Source of the DNA: CAMDKS01 sp964402975 | GTDB lineage: Bacteria; Bdellovibrionota_B; Oligoflexia; Oligoflexales; RGVZ01 | Length of the DNA stretch: 64,000 nt | Direction of reading: 5' to 3' | NCBI GenBank assembly: GCA_964402975.1 | Contig: CAYOEM010000016.1 | Location: 1-64,000, forward strand | In this document: positions 26,062 through 35,217 of the stretch, in pieces | Position numbering within the stretch: position 1 is the first letter of the stretch | Layout of the letters: every line of letters begins with the position of its first letter | Notes under the pieces: generated by a model | What the model was told of the DNA's origin: nothing | What the model saw: the letters and a program-made list of their open reading frames with translations, nothing else | Databases searched by the model: none | Position numbers and translations under genes: made by a program

Positions 26062-27645
26062 ATGAAGCATTCATATTCAAAAATGCCACGACGAGCAGCT
26101 TGCAGAACTCTTTTTCTCGCAGCCGGCACTCTACTCGCCTCCCTTGAACCAATTTACGGCGTAACAATCGGCGCCTACGCGGTTGGCAATCATTCAAGCT
26201 GCGGCGCAAGCAGCATTCCTGGCACAATTGTCGAGCTCGATAAGTTTTTTGACAGCAAAGACTTCCCAGAAGACTTTGAAAAGAACTTCTACTGGAAAGA
26301 GGCGCGGGTCAAGCAATCTGAATGGACAAAAACAGGCGATTATTTTGCGTCGTCCGAAACAAACACGAGCTCTGACGGCGCGGACTCAAGCCTTTTGACC
26401 TACATCGCAAGTCACGGCGTTACCAGTAGCGGAGTCTACAAAGCCCTTGCTGGCTCCAAGAATTTCGGCGGCTGTTACATACCAACAACCAGCCTGGAGC
26501 TCGGTAACCATCTGAGCCGTTATGCCATCCTATCAACTTGCCAGGGCCTCAAAATAGGAACGGGTGATTACCCAAACTCGTCGGGCGAAAACCCGTCACG
26601 CACTTGGAAGAATGCAGCAAAGGGTCTCAACTGTATATTTGGATACTCTAATAACATGGCGGATGACGATGGTTACGGAGAGTACTTCCTCCAGAACATC
26701 AAAGACCGAAGTACCCCGCTTGCGAAAGCATTCATGGACGCATCCGAGTCTGTATACTCCGATAACATACCGGCCGTTCTCTGTTATGGTTCTACTGAGC
26801 AAGATGCCGCCGATTACATTCAAACCAATACAAGTTTTGAAAGCCAATCCAGACCCAACACCGCATCATCATGGGTTTACCGAATGGTTTCCCCGGTCAC
26901 AGCGGCCAGAGATCTGGGTACAGAGATCCCCGCAGCTTTACGATTGGAACCAAAGAAATTTGATGTGGACAGGATTGCTCGAACATTCCTTGGACAAGGA
27001 GCTTTCAAGGAAAAATCGTCGAGTCGATATTTATTTACGAGCTCAGCTGGACGAGCCACCTATGATGCCGAAAACGGCACATTCTTAATTCAAAATAAAC
27101 TGATTGAAGCGGTAAAGAGCGATGACGTTCCAGATCTAAAAGAAGCGGAACAAATCGCAAGGCACGTCTTAAACGTGAGTGGACTTTCCTCCCTAGCAGG
27201 CGAGACGATCCTCTCCGCGACATCTGAGGATGTTTTGGGAGGCGTCCTGGGGATCAACAAAGTCATCTCCAGAAAATTCACATTCAAGCAATTACTCGCT
27301 GGCGCGACAGCATTATCCCAGCAGGGTTCTATGGATGTGACTGTTGGACCTGCAGGGGTAGTTACTGAGATCAAGGCGGCTCTTATCGAAGTAGATACAT
27401 CCCTTAAATCGTTAGCTCGACCAACCAGTATCAAATCACGAGTTGAGGAGATCTATCAGACCGCTATCAAGCACGTGGCTCAAAAATCACCTGGCTCATC
27501 CTACCGCGTCGTGAAACATCGCATTGGTTATGACGCTGGAAATTTCAACCGCCCCACAAGACTGGCGCCTGCGGTTGTCGAAGTCTCTGTGGAAGCTGGA
27601 ATCGGCGAATTCCGGCGAGTTTTTGTGGAAAAAGTAGCGCTGTAA
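26062..27645 (+). CDS. Secreted caspase-like (clan CD type) putative peptidase
   Basis: A 527-aa exported protein: basic N-terminus, hydrophobic core about 16-30 and no lipobox. The mature N-terminal half has the clan CD layout of a His-Gly after a hydrophobic strand (LLTYIASHG, His118) and a Cys after a second strand (YAILSTCQG, Cys160), as in caspase, gingipain and DUF6345-type proteins. The C-terminal half (about 270-527) is a separate domain with no motif I recognise, ending in a basic beta-rich stretch. The peptidase assignment is inference from the two motifs and their spacing. An AAAGGGG sequence precedes the ATG. It lies alone between Ste24 and lexA. Confidence 0.6.
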   Translation: MKHSYSKMPRRAACRTLFLAAGTLLASLEPIYGVTIGAYAVGNHSSCGASSIPGTIVELDKFFDSKDFPEDFEKNFYWKEARVKQSEWTKTGDYFASSETNTSSDGADSSLLTYIASHGVTSSGVYKALAGSKNFGGCYIPTTSLELGNHLSRYAILSTCQGLKIGTGDYPNSSGENPSRTWKNAAKGLNCIFGYSNNMADDDGYGEYFLQNIKDRSTPLAKAFMDASESVYSDNIPAVLCYGSTEQDAADYIQTNTSFESQSRPNTASSWVYRMVSPVTAARDLGTEIPAALRLEPKKFDVDRIARTFLGQGAFKEKSSSRYLFTSSAGRATYDAENGTFLIQNKLIEAVKSDDVPDLKEAEQIARHVLNVSGLSSLAGETILSATSEDVLGGVLGINKVISRKFTFKQLLAGATALSQQGSMDVTVGPAGVVTEIKAALIEVDTSLKSLARPTSIKSRVEEIYQTAIKHVAQKSPGSSYRVVKHRIGYDAGNFNRPTRLAPAVVEVSVEAGIGEFRRVFVEKVAL

Positions 27646-27707
27646 TTTAACGGCCCGGCCCTCAAATCCGGGGCCCCAATGAAAGTCTTTTCTTTGCCCC
27701 CAAAAAA

Positions 27708-27727
27708 TGCCATACTTTTATATGGTA
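27708..27727. promoter_or_regulatory. Predicted LexA operator upstream of lexA
   Basis: TGCCATACTTTTATATGGTA is a 20-bp imperfect palindrome, 23 bases before the lexA ATG. It aligns without gaps to the repeat upstream of imuA. It is nested inside a wider inverted repeat with CCCCCAAA (27697-27704) and TTTGGGGG (27732-27739) as outer arms. Its position fits autoregulation of lexA. Confidence 0.75.
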
Positions 27728-27750
27728 ATTGTTTGGGGGTAAATTTTTTT

Positions 27751-28413
27751 ATGGATAAACTAACTCCAACCCAGCTCAAGGCCCTAACTTACATCCGCTC
27801 TGCCATGGAATCCACAGGCAGTGCGCCCACGCTTCGGGAAATATGCCAATTCATGGGATACTCGGCCGTTGGGAGTGCTCAGGATCTGATTTCAGCCCTG
27901 AGGCGCAAAGGGTTTCTAGAAGAGCCTTCTAAACAGGCGGCTAGAGCTATCGTTCCGACCATGGCTGCCCGTGACATGCTGTCAGATGATGAGGAAGACT
28001 CCCATGATCCATATACGTTTGTACTTCCTTGTCTTGGCGCTGTCCCTGCGGGTAATCCAGTAGAGGCTATTGAGGACCGCATCGGGACACTTCGCATCTC
28101 AAAGAGTATGATTTCAAAACCAGTTCCACCGAAGGAGTCTCTTTTCGCTCTTCGCGCAAAAGGTGAGAGTATGATCGGGGCAGGAATTTTAGATGGCGAC
28201 TGGCTCGTCGTAGCAAGTCAGCAGACCGCACCAGCTAATTCCATTGTCGTCGCTCGCCTTGAGGGCGAAGCCACTGTCAAAAGGCTTATGAAAGATCGTA
28301 GTCGGGGCTGGTATCTGAAACCGGAGAACGCAGCGTTTAAGCCCGTCTTCGCAGAAGACAGGCCGTTTGAAGTGATCGGTAAGGTCGTTGCGCTACAGCG
28401 AGGCTTTGTCTGA
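27751..28413 (+). CDS. lexA: SOS repressor LexA
   Basis: Self-cleaving transcription repressor of the DNA damage response. Start taken at the ATG at 27751 (MDKLTPTQLKALTYIR), giving 220 aa, because the longer frame from 27679 would run through the operator. The N-terminal winged helix includes SAPTLREICQFMGYSAVGSAQDLISALRRKG. The cleavage bond is Ala100-Gly101 (VPAG). The catalytic Ser140 is in KGESMIGAGILDGD and Lys177 in GEATVKRL. A terminator follows at once. It most probably controls itself and the imuA operon at 35218-41251. Confidence 0.96.
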   Translation: MDKLTPTQLKALTYIRSAMESTGSAPTLREICQFMGYSAVGSAQDLISALRRKGFLEEPSKQAARAIVPTMAARDMLSDDEEDSHDPYTFVLPCLGAVPAGNPVEAIEDRIGTLRISKSMISKPVPPKESLFALRAKGESMIGAGILDGDWLVVASQQTAPANSIVVARLEGEATVKRLMKDRSRGWYLKPENAAFKPVFAEDRPFEVIGKVVALQRGFV

Positions 28414-28435
28414 CAACGCCCCAAAAAAGACCCTG

Positions 28436-28462
28436 AGCGAGACGTGACTGTCTCGCTTTTTT
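28436..28462 (+). terminator. Rho-independent terminator after lexA
   Basis: AGCGAGAC (28436-28443) and GTCTCGCT (28450-28457) form a perfect 8-bp stem with a 6-base loop, followed by a run of Ts to 28462. It begins 23 bases after the lexA stop and isolates lexA from the convergent gene. Confidence 0.88.
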
Positions 28463-28465
28463 CGT

Positions 28466-29206
28466 TTATTGATTTCTCTCTGTACTTGCTCGAGGTTCAG
28501 CAATGGCAACGGAATCCTCCGTCCAAGGATCGTCCGGATTTAACGGCGCAAAAGGATCTATCGTTCCCTGAGCGGGCGACTGCATATTAGCGCCCATAAT
28601 TCGCCTATACTGCGCTTGAATCCCCTTCACATCATCGGGAAAAAGGCGGTTGTAACCGGCTTCATCTTCAGGACCATACGCACCCCAGCACATAATTGAT
28701 TGCGGCTGACCACTAACGCAGCTACCAGCAGATCCACCAGAATACGTATCGGCAAGACCCGCCACAGCGTGACCAAATTCATGCAGATAGGTGCCATACG
28801 GTCTTTGCGAATAAATCAGCGCATAGCCACACCTTCCCATGGATGTGCCGCTACCCGGCTCGAGCTGAATTTTAAGGTGAGGTTTATCGCAGCTAAATAC
28901 CACCTGATCTGTAACTTTATCGTCAATTTGGCGAAGCGCCCGAAACCACTTCAAAAGTGCTCGTTTAGAGTGCGACTGAGCCGTTTCCAGACTTTTACCA
29001 CCGGCGGCTCCACCGTATATGCATATGCGAACAGCTGGCTCTCTGGCAAAGCGCAGTGTACATGCCTGGGCTGCGCCCATGGTCAAATAATCGAGGCGAG
29101 ATGTACTCTGAGGGGCCGTTTTTTTAAAATTACAGGAGGACAAAAATAGGCCTAATGCACCAGCACCACAGACAAGTGTTCCGATCATAACGTTTGATAA
29201 ACGGGG
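28466..29206 (-). CDS. Lipoprotein with M64-like zinc metallopeptidase motif
   Basis: Start at 29206 (MPRLSNVMIG...), 21 codons inside the open frame, because an AAGGAGAG ribosome site precedes it and the N-terminus becomes a lipoprotein signal with Cys26 in LSSC. The mature protein has LHEFGHAVAGLADTYS: HExxH at residues 143-147, followed by the glycine and Asp/Tyr pattern of M64 (IgA-cleaving) peptidases. Several cysteines (CTLRF, SCDKP, GRCGY, SCVSG, IMCWG) suggest disulfides outside the cytoplasm. At 246 aa it is shorter than typical M64 enzymes. The peptidase role is inferred from the motif. Confidence 0.75.
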   Translation of the reverse strand, partial: PRLSNVMIGTLVCGAGALGLFLSSCNFKKTAPQSTSRLDYLTMGAAQACTLRFAREPAVRICIYGGAAGGKSLETAQSHSKRALLKWFRALRQIDDKVTDQVVFSCDKPHLKIQLEPGSGTSMGRCGYALIYSQRPYGTYLHEFGHAVAGLADTYSGGSAGSCVSGQPQSIMCWGAYGPEDEAGYNRLFPDDVKGIQAQYRRIMGANMQSPAQGTIDPFAPLNPDDPWTEDSVAIAEPRASTERNQ

Positions 29207-29398
29207 CATTGATTGACTCTCCTTGGTTCGGCATTCCGCCGCCCAGGATGGTGCAAATCTCAGGCCCAAACCAATACGCCTGCAAGTGCCTAAAGCACCG
29301 AAGACGACGCTTGTAACTATCTATTAAGACGTTGCTAAGTCTTTTGACGAATGTCACAGATCTGACAGTTCCAGAGCACAAATTTACAGGCGAAGAAG

Positions 29399-29686
29399 CT
29401 ACAAATAATCGGTCTCTATCACAACATCGCCGAAGAGTCGAACCTGGCATGCCAGTCGCTCATCGTCGTCGGCTTTCATGGCCTTTAAAAAGTCAGCCTC
29501 AGCAACTGTCTTTGGACTTAAGTTCTCAGCTCCTGAGATAATTTTTATGGCACAAATGCCGCAGTCTGCAGCCCTGCAGTCAAACTCAATACCAGTCTCA
29601 GCTTTAGCGCAAACCGCCTGCAGGCCGAGTCCATCACGGACCGTGAACTCTTGGACGTCACCTTTTTTCCGGATCAGAAGCTTCAT
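29399..29686 (-). CDS. 2Fe-2S plant-type ferredoxin
   Basis: Small electron carrier of 95 aa. The four cluster cysteines follow the plant-type pattern: Cys37, Cys42 and Cys45 in FDCRAADCGICAI and Cys80 in RLACQ. The beta-grasp start (MKLLIRKKG...) and the C-terminal strand GDVVIETDYL complete the fold. There is no signal peptide, so it is cytoplasmic. No partner reductase or oxygenase lies next to it; the nearest genes are the M64-like lipoprotein and a 395-base gap. Confidence 0.93.
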   Translation of the reverse strand: MKLLIRKKGDVQEFTVRDGLGLQAVCAKAETGIEFDCRAADCGICAIKIISGAENLSPKTVAEADFLKAMKADDDERLACQVRLFGDVVIETDYL

Positions 29687-30081
29687 GATTACTTTGTATC
29701 ATGACTTCACGTGGTTTTAGAACTCGTTTTTGTCCCCGAGGGCAGAACTTATCCTCGAGAAAAAACAGCATCTGGCTTATCCCTACAAATGACCCATTCG
29801 TTCACTTTGGGGAATAACCGATCAGGATACTTACCGACATCAACTTTATGATGGAAAGTAAACCTTTCCGTGCGCGATCTGCAGTTCATTAATGGCACGG
29901 TAATAAGTGTGAACCGTGTTATGCCAGATAGAGCGGTGAATCATGATGCCAATGAGTTTCAAAATCGTTGGATTACTAGTTTGGATATAACTATCAACCA
30001 GAGCCAAAATCCCGCGACCTGCAGCACCAGGGTGGGCTTGAAACCGCTTTTTTATCTTAAAATGAATCGTCCCGCCACGAG
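29687..30081. other. Intergenic region of 395 bases
   Basis: No convincing gene. On the minus strand one frame stays open from the 3' end of the ATP-grasp gene (about 30130) down to a TAA at 29846-29848. It translates into a plausible-looking peptide but lacks an upstream start codon, so it may be a gene remnant. The stretch next to the ferredoxin start presumably holds that gene's promoter. I found no clear terminator, repeat or RNA gene. Confidence 0.5.
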
Positions 30082-31134
30082 CTAATGGTGCGTGCCAGAT
30101 GCTCTTGATTTCATTTTTTCCGACAGTATCGCCGACTCGATGATCCTGGCAATCAGCTCACCATAAGAAATCCCAGCTGATTTAGCCGCCAATGCAAAGT
30201 CGTCATCTTGGGATAGTGCTGGATTCGGATTGGCTTCGAGAAAAACTGGCTCGCCCGATTCATTTAAACGCCAATCCATCCGGGCATACCCTTTGAGACC
30301 AAGAGACTTGAAAACTTTAATGCTCGCCTCTTTAAGGGTTTTGGCAACGGCTTCTGACATGGGGCCTACCCGGCCTGTTGAAATGCCCCATCGGACTCGG
30401 TAGTCGTTGTCCCACTTGGCTTTGTAGGTGGCAACCATGGGCTCCTCTTTATCTAGTTTCTCAAAAAAGAGCTCCCTCGGCGGTAGTGCTTTTATGACGC
30501 CGGCAACTTGGATAACTCCCACGTAAAGCTCTCGTCCGTGGACATACTCCTCCACGATCACGTCCGAATGTAACCTTTCAGCGACCCAGCTTGCCCGCTC
30601 CTTACAAGCGTCCCAATTCTCCACGATACTAGCCTTTGCAATACCCTCACTGGCCTCCCGGTTAAGAGGCTTCACAATCAGAGGAAATACGGCTTCGAAC
30701 GACTCAAAATTAAAGGCGTCTTTCGAGAAAACTCTAAAGGCCGGAACTTTCACACCGTCCCAACCAACGATTTTTTTGGTGGCGCCCTTATCTTTACAAA
30801 GATGCAGGGCTGCAGGCTGTGATCCTGTGTACGGTACATTTGCTAACTCAAGAAGTGATGCGATATCACCCTCATGAGATCTATCACCTCGGAAGGTTTC
30901 ACAAAGATTAAACACGACGTCAGGAGCTATCGCAGTAAGCCTTTGGCACAAATCTGCGGTTTGATCGAAAACGCCATGAACAAAAAGCTCAAGCCCCAGC
31001 TTTTTTATGGCGCGGCAAACGTCTTTTTCCGTTGGACGATCATCGTGATCGAGTAAATAACGTGGATCAGCATGGTCTACCACAGGCTCAGGCAGATCAT
31101 AAAGCACAAGTATTCGTTTGGGACGCTTAGACAT
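30082..31134 (-). CDS. D-Ala-D-Ala ligase-like ATP-grasp protein
   Basis: Start set at 31134 (MSKRPKRILVLYDLPEP), supported by a GGAG about 7 bases upstream; this gives 350 aa instead of 389. The ATP-grasp fold is visible: PDVVFNLCETFRGD (N-domain, as in Ddl), KDKGATKKIV, FPLIVKPLNREASEGI (ATP lysine and glycine loop), VIVEEYVHGRELYVGV and ARMDWRLNESGEPVFLEANPNPAL (metal-binding Glu/Asn). It belongs to the Ddl-related group, but the substrate is not certain: these paralogs often join other amino acids or act outside peptidoglycan synthesis. It is divergent from the subtilisin-like gene. Confidence 0.85.
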   Translation of the reverse strand: MSKRPKRILVLYDLPEPVVDHADPRYLLDHDDRPTEKDVCRAIKKLGLELFVHGVFDQTADLCQRLTAIAPDVVFNLCETFRGDRSHEGDIASLLELANVPYTGSQPAALHLCKDKGATKKIVGWDGVKVPAFRVFSKDAFNFESFEAVFPLIVKPLNREASEGIAKASIVENWDACKERASWVAERLHSDVIVEEYVHGRELYVGVIQVAGVIKALPPRELFFEKLDKEEPMVATYKAKWDNDYRVRWGISTGRVGPMSEAVAKTLKEASIKVFKSLGLKGYARMDWRLNESGEPVFLEANPNPALSQDDDFALAAKSAGISYGELIARIIESAILSEKMKSRASGTHH

Positions 31135-31300
31135 CCAAAACTCCACGCGAATAAATCTCTCGTACTTATATTTTAACCCAAGAGCAAAAAGCTTAAAAGT
31201 ATTGCAGCACAATAGCTTGAAAAGCGTCAAGAGTTTGACGCTTATTAACACTCCGCAGGTTTCTGCTAAAATTTCAGTAAGTCAATCAAAGGAATACGTC

Positions 31301-34048
31301 ATGATAATCCCCAAGATTTTTCTATACGGCATGGCTTCTAGCATCTTATTTTTTGGAGCGTGTGCTCAGCGTAAGCTAGACAGCGGAACAAAAGCGGCAA
31401 ATGATTATAGACTTGATCGACCTGCCGACAAATTAATTTCGGCACTGCAAGCAGGCCAAGAACAGCAGCTCCTCGTGGTTGTCAGGCATGATGAAGAGGC
31501 TCTAGGATTATCTGATACTGAAATATCGTCTTCATCACCAAGTAGTGTGGCTAGGCGCGCGGAAAAATACCGAATCCAAAAAAGCAAAGTGATAAGCTCT
31601 GCTACGGCAAAAAAAATAAGAATAGAGGATTCATACAGTCATCTTCCAATATTTAAAGTTTATGTTAAAAGCTTGAAAGATCTCACCACGCTCGCCGCCG
31701 ATCAAACTGTTTTAAGAATTTCAGAAAACGTAACTTTCAAACATAATAACTCTCCAAACCTTAACCTCATTCGACATGCTGAGGCCATGCAAAAAGGCTT
31801 TAATGGCGGCGGAACTTCGATCGCTGTGCTCGATTCTGGTCTTGATTACAAACGCTCTGCTTTTGGATCATGCACGGCTCCTTCCGCGCCATCCGCCACC
31901 TGTCGCGTTGTGCACGCGCAGGATTTTGCACCCAATGATAATCTTCTTGACGACGGTCAACTCCATGGGACAAACGTAGCTGGGATTGTTGCCGCAGTTG
32001 CGCCCGGAACAAAGCTTATTGGCCTTGATGTGTTTGACGGCAACGGGGCATCGGCGTCAGATATCTTAGCTGCGATCAACTGGGTAATCGCTAACAGGAC
32101 TCGATTCAACATTTCTGCCATGAACATGAGCTTTGGTGGCAGCGGATTTATAGACTGCGTCAATGGAAGCTTACCGGTTGCGATCGCCACGGCTCGCGCG
32201 GCTGGGATTTTGTCAGTTGCAGCAGCCGGAAACTCTGGACTTCCCAGATTAGATTTGCCGGCCTGTGCTCCACAGTCCATTTCTGTGGGGGCCGTTTATG
32301 ATAGCGACATAGGAACGATCGACTGGGGTTGCGTAAAACCTGAGGCTTCGCTACCCGATAAATTCACCTGTTTTACTAACGTCGGCCCGGGATTAAAAAT
32401 GGCGGCGCCGGGAGTCAGAGTTCCCGCCGCTGGAATCACCATGAGTGGCACCAGTCAGGCCACGCCTCATGTGGCCGGCGCTCTGGCTGTTTTGAGTTCG
32501 GCTTTTCCCACGGAAAACCCTGATCAATTGGAAGATCGTTTATTGGGATCTGGAAAGATTGTAACAAACCCCAGCTATCCGCTGACGAAAGTCACGCGAC
32601 TAGATCTTGCAGCTGCGTTGGGGCCGCGCTGCCAATACATCATGCCGCCTGAAATCAACACACTTGAAGCGTCCTTGGAAATTGACTTTGCTACGGGAGC
32701 TGCCTGTAACTGGACCGTTACATCTGAGGCCAGCTGGATTCAAGTCCTAACCCCACCAAACGGGAAAGGGCGAGGTACATTTTCAATCGCTATTGACAAA
32801 CCGATAACCACAGAGCGAGTGGGTGTCATCTCCATTTCGGGGGATGGCTCCAGAACCACTTTAAGAATTGTTCAGCCGCCCGATACCGTTCCACCGTTAG
32901 GATCACTTGTAATTAATAGCCTTACGGGCAATCAATATACATCCCAGCGCAACGTGTCACTTGTCGTGGACGTTTCAGACATCAGTGATATCGCAGCCAT
33001 GTGCATCTCCAACACCCCAACATGTACAAACTTCATTCCTTACCAAAAATTCTCATCTTGGACGCTACCTGACGGTGACGGCCTTAAAACCGTTTACGCT
33101 TACGTTCGTGACGGTATAGGTAATACGACGAGATCAGACCAGCCACTGACTCAGTCCATCACACTTGACACAACACCGCCAACCGGTGGACGTTTGACGG
33201 CAGTTCTATCAACAGTTGAGACGAGGGCTGTCGATCTGGACTATGGTGACTTCATTGATAGCACCAGCCCTATTCAGTCTTACCTAGTCGTATTTTCCAG
33301 GACTCAGGTGCCGCCATCTTGTGCGAACGGTAACCTATTTTACAGCGGACCATTCGTCAGTCGCACCCATGGACCATTAGCTCCGGGGACTTATCACTAC
33401 CGTGTTTGCGCCACGAATGCTGCCAATCTCACATCGTCTGGCGTGACGGCATCCATAGTTATCGGCCAGCCCGACACGCTAGCACCTTTGGGATCAATTA
33501 GCATGAATAGCAACGCCCAGTTTACAACTTCCACGGTGGTCTCATTGGCTATCCAAGCCACTGATCAAAGTGGAGTGGCCAAAATGTGCATCAGCACAAC
33601 ACCGTCATGCCAAACATGGGAAGCATTTGCGACAAGCAAAACAATAAATCTGGCATCCAGCCAAGGCCTGCAGACTGTATATGCTTGGTTTGAAGACAAT
33701 CTGGGCAACAGGAGCGCCTTGCCTACTCAAGATGACATTATTCTTGATACTGTTCCGCCCGCTATCGGCTTGTTAAGTAGCACGTCAACACAAAACAGCA
33801 TTACCGTCGCTTGGAGACGAGGCGTCGACACAAATGGCATAGGGAGCTACCGCTTAGTCTACAAACAAGGAGCGCGAGCACCACGCCCTAACTGCGTCGA
33901 TGGAATATCCGTACCGCTAACGCCGGGGGCTCTGAGCGGAACAGCTGCAAATCTCACAGCAAATACCGCCTACTCATTTAGGGCATGTTCCGTTGATAAA
34001 GCGGGGAATGTGGGCACTGGTCGGATACTTCAGCTCAGGACACTTTAA
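31301..34048 (+). CDS. Subtilisin-like (S8) serine protease lipoprotein with BACON-like and repeat domains
   Basis: Start at 31301, preceded by AAGGAA and giving a lipoprotein signal (LFFGAC, Cys21); the open frame begins 61 codons earlier inside the divergent promoter region. The protein has 915 aa. A propeptide-like region (about 40-150) precedes the S8 catalytic domain: Asp in IAVLDSGLDY (about 177), His in DGQLHGTNVAGIVAA (about 221), Ser in MSGTSQATPHVAGA (about 384). Then follow a BACON-like domain (CNWTVTSEASWIQV) and Ig/FN3-like repeats beginning DTVPPLGS and DTLAPLGS. Lipid anchoring suggests an outer-membrane or surface protease. Confidence 0.93.
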   Translation: MIIPKIFLYGMASSILFFGACAQRKLDSGTKAANDYRLDRPADKLISALQAGQEQQLLVVVRHDEEALGLSDTEISSSSPSSVARRAEKYRIQKSKVISSATAKKIRIEDSYSHLPIFKVYVKSLKDLTTLAADQTVLRISENVTFKHNNSPNLNLIRHAEAMQKGFNGGGTSIAVLDSGLDYKRSAFGSCTAPSAPSATCRVVHAQDFAPNDNLLDDGQLHGTNVAGIVAAVAPGTKLIGLDVFDGNGASASDILAAINWVIANRTRFNISAMNMSFGGSGFIDCVNGSLPVAIATARAAGILSVAAAGNSGLPRLDLPACAPQSISVGAVYDSDIGTIDWGCVKPEASLPDKFTCFTNVGPGLKMAAPGVRVPAAGITMSGTSQATPHVAGALAVLSSAFPTENPDQLEDRLLGSGKIVTNPSYPLTKVTRLDLAAALGPRCQYIMPPEINTLEASLEIDFATGAACNWTVTSEASWIQVLTPPNGKGRGTFSIAIDKPITTERVGVISISGDGSRTTLRIVQPPDTVPPLGSLVINSLTGNQYTSQRNVSLVVDVSDISDIAAMCISNTPTCTNFIPYQKFSSWTLPDGDGLKTVYAYVRDGIGNTTRSDQPLTQSITLDTTPPTGGRLTAVLSTVETRAVDLDYGDFIDSTSPIQSYLVVFSRTQVPPSCANGNLFYSGPFVSRTHGPLAPGTYHYRVCATNAANLTSSGVTASIVIGQPDTLAPLGSISMNSNAQFTTSTVVSLAIQATDQSGVAKMCISTTPSCQTWEAFATSKTINLASSQGLQTVYAWFEDNLGNRSALPTQDDIILDTVPPAIGLLSSTSTQNSITVAWRRGVDTNGIGSYRLVYKQGARAPRPNCVDGISVPLTPGALSGTAANLTANTAYSFRACSVDKAGNVGTGRILQLRTL

Positions 34049-34269
34049 AATTATCCCGAGAGGCCTTGCTTTTCGCAAAGTCTAAGAGGCGGCATGCAAG
34101 CTGGCCGCGAATTTATGCAATCAACCTTTGGGTTGAGCGATAGAGTTAGCTAAGCTAGGACTAGCGACAAGGATGGTCATTAGCAACGTCGATGAAATTT
34201 TTGCAAGACGATTATCTCGTTGCTTATATATTTTCACAACTCCTAGCCCCACAAGTTCTTTAGTTACCG

Positions 34270-35058
34270 CTACAAAACACTTCGCGAGTAGGCTCTCATC
34301 ATCAAAAGACGACTCGAGTAATACGACTCTAGAGATCTACGCATACGTCTGGCGTTACATATTTTTTGATTTGTGATTTTTTTGGGCTTTTGATCGCAGA
34401 TTTCTTGCATGAGTTTGTCGACAAACAATAGCTTTTTAAGGGCGATGGGTCGATTGCGGTAAACGTATTTCCAGTGTGAGAAACGTTTTTTCCTGTCGTT
34501 TACCGGCGCCAGCCAAACGGCAAATGTCTCAGCAAAATCCTCTTCCGGATGGGTTTGTGCGTAGCCACCGGGGAGATTCTCGACGAAATCCGGATGACCA
34601 GAAATAGTGGTGACAGCATCTGGGTCATAGTCAATCGAAGGATTTCCGAAGACTCGTCGCCAATCAGCACGTTTTGACAGGCGGTAGGCGTGATCAACAC
34701 AATGACCCGCTTCGTGGCGAAGAAGTCTCATGAATTCGTCTTCTGTCTCACCTTCCACGTAGCCTACGAACTTTCGCTCAATCTCCATGAGACGGCTATC
34801 CGTAAGCCAGAAGGGAACTGCAATTGCTGTTGATTGATTTGGACAAAACCACTCGTCACCAAAATATTTTTCGATCTGAAGGTGAACGAGACCTTTGGCT
34901 TGAAGTTCTGCATCGAGTTGATCAAAGCGATCATCAAATCCTGACGCGTGAATGGATGGCGTCAGCGCAGACACTGACTTCGACAGTAATCGACGACAAC
35001 TCGGGGGCAACGGCATATGCAAACGCTTTGCATAATTTTTAGGCAAAATTTGTTTCAT
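34270..35058 (-). CDS. Putative zinc metallopeptidase (HExxH), unknown family
   Basis: A 262-aa soluble protein without a signal peptide. RLLRHEAGHCVDHAYRL gives HExxH at residues 115-119, and the downstream PEEDFAETFAVWL (about 168-180) is a good gluzincin-type third-ligand glutamate. The C-terminus is very basic (KPKKITNQK, RRMRRS). It lies alone, convergent with the subtilisin-like gene and divergent from the mutasome operon. The family is not recognised with certainty; the substrate is unknown. Confidence 0.65.
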   Translation of the reverse strand: MKQILPKNYAKRLHMPLPPSCRRLLSKSVSALTPSIHASGFDDRFDQLDAELQAKGLVHLQIEKYFGDEWFCPNQSTAIAVPFWLTDSRLMEIERKFVGYVEGETEDEFMRLLRHEAGHCVDHAYRLSKRADWRRVFGNPSIDYDPDAVTTISGHPDFVENLPGGYAQTHPEEDFAETFAVWLAPVNDRKKRFSHWKYVYRNRPIALKKLLFVDKLMQEICDQKPKKITNQKICNARRMRRSLESYYSSRLLMMRAYSRSVL

Positions 35059-35151
35059 GGAATGTCATCGCTATCACCGCAAATTCTTACACGCAAGCGC
35101 GGATGAAAGCGTTGAGGGAAAAGACTTCGACGGATTCTTTTAGAAGGGATC

Positions 35152-35195
35152 TTGACAGAAGAGACCGATCAGTAATACCATACATTTGTACGGTA
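35152..35195 (+). promoter_or_regulatory. imuA promoter with predicted LexA operator
   Basis: A perfect TTGACA (35152-35157) is followed after 18 bases by TACCAT (35176-35181) as a possible -10 box. The 20-bp inverted repeat TACCATACATTTGTACGGTA (35176-35195) covers that -10 box and matches the repeat upstream of lexA at the same spacing. LexA binding here would block the operon until DNA damage. Confidence 0.75.
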
Positions 35196-35217
35196 TTAGG
35201 CTGGTTAAGGACATCAC

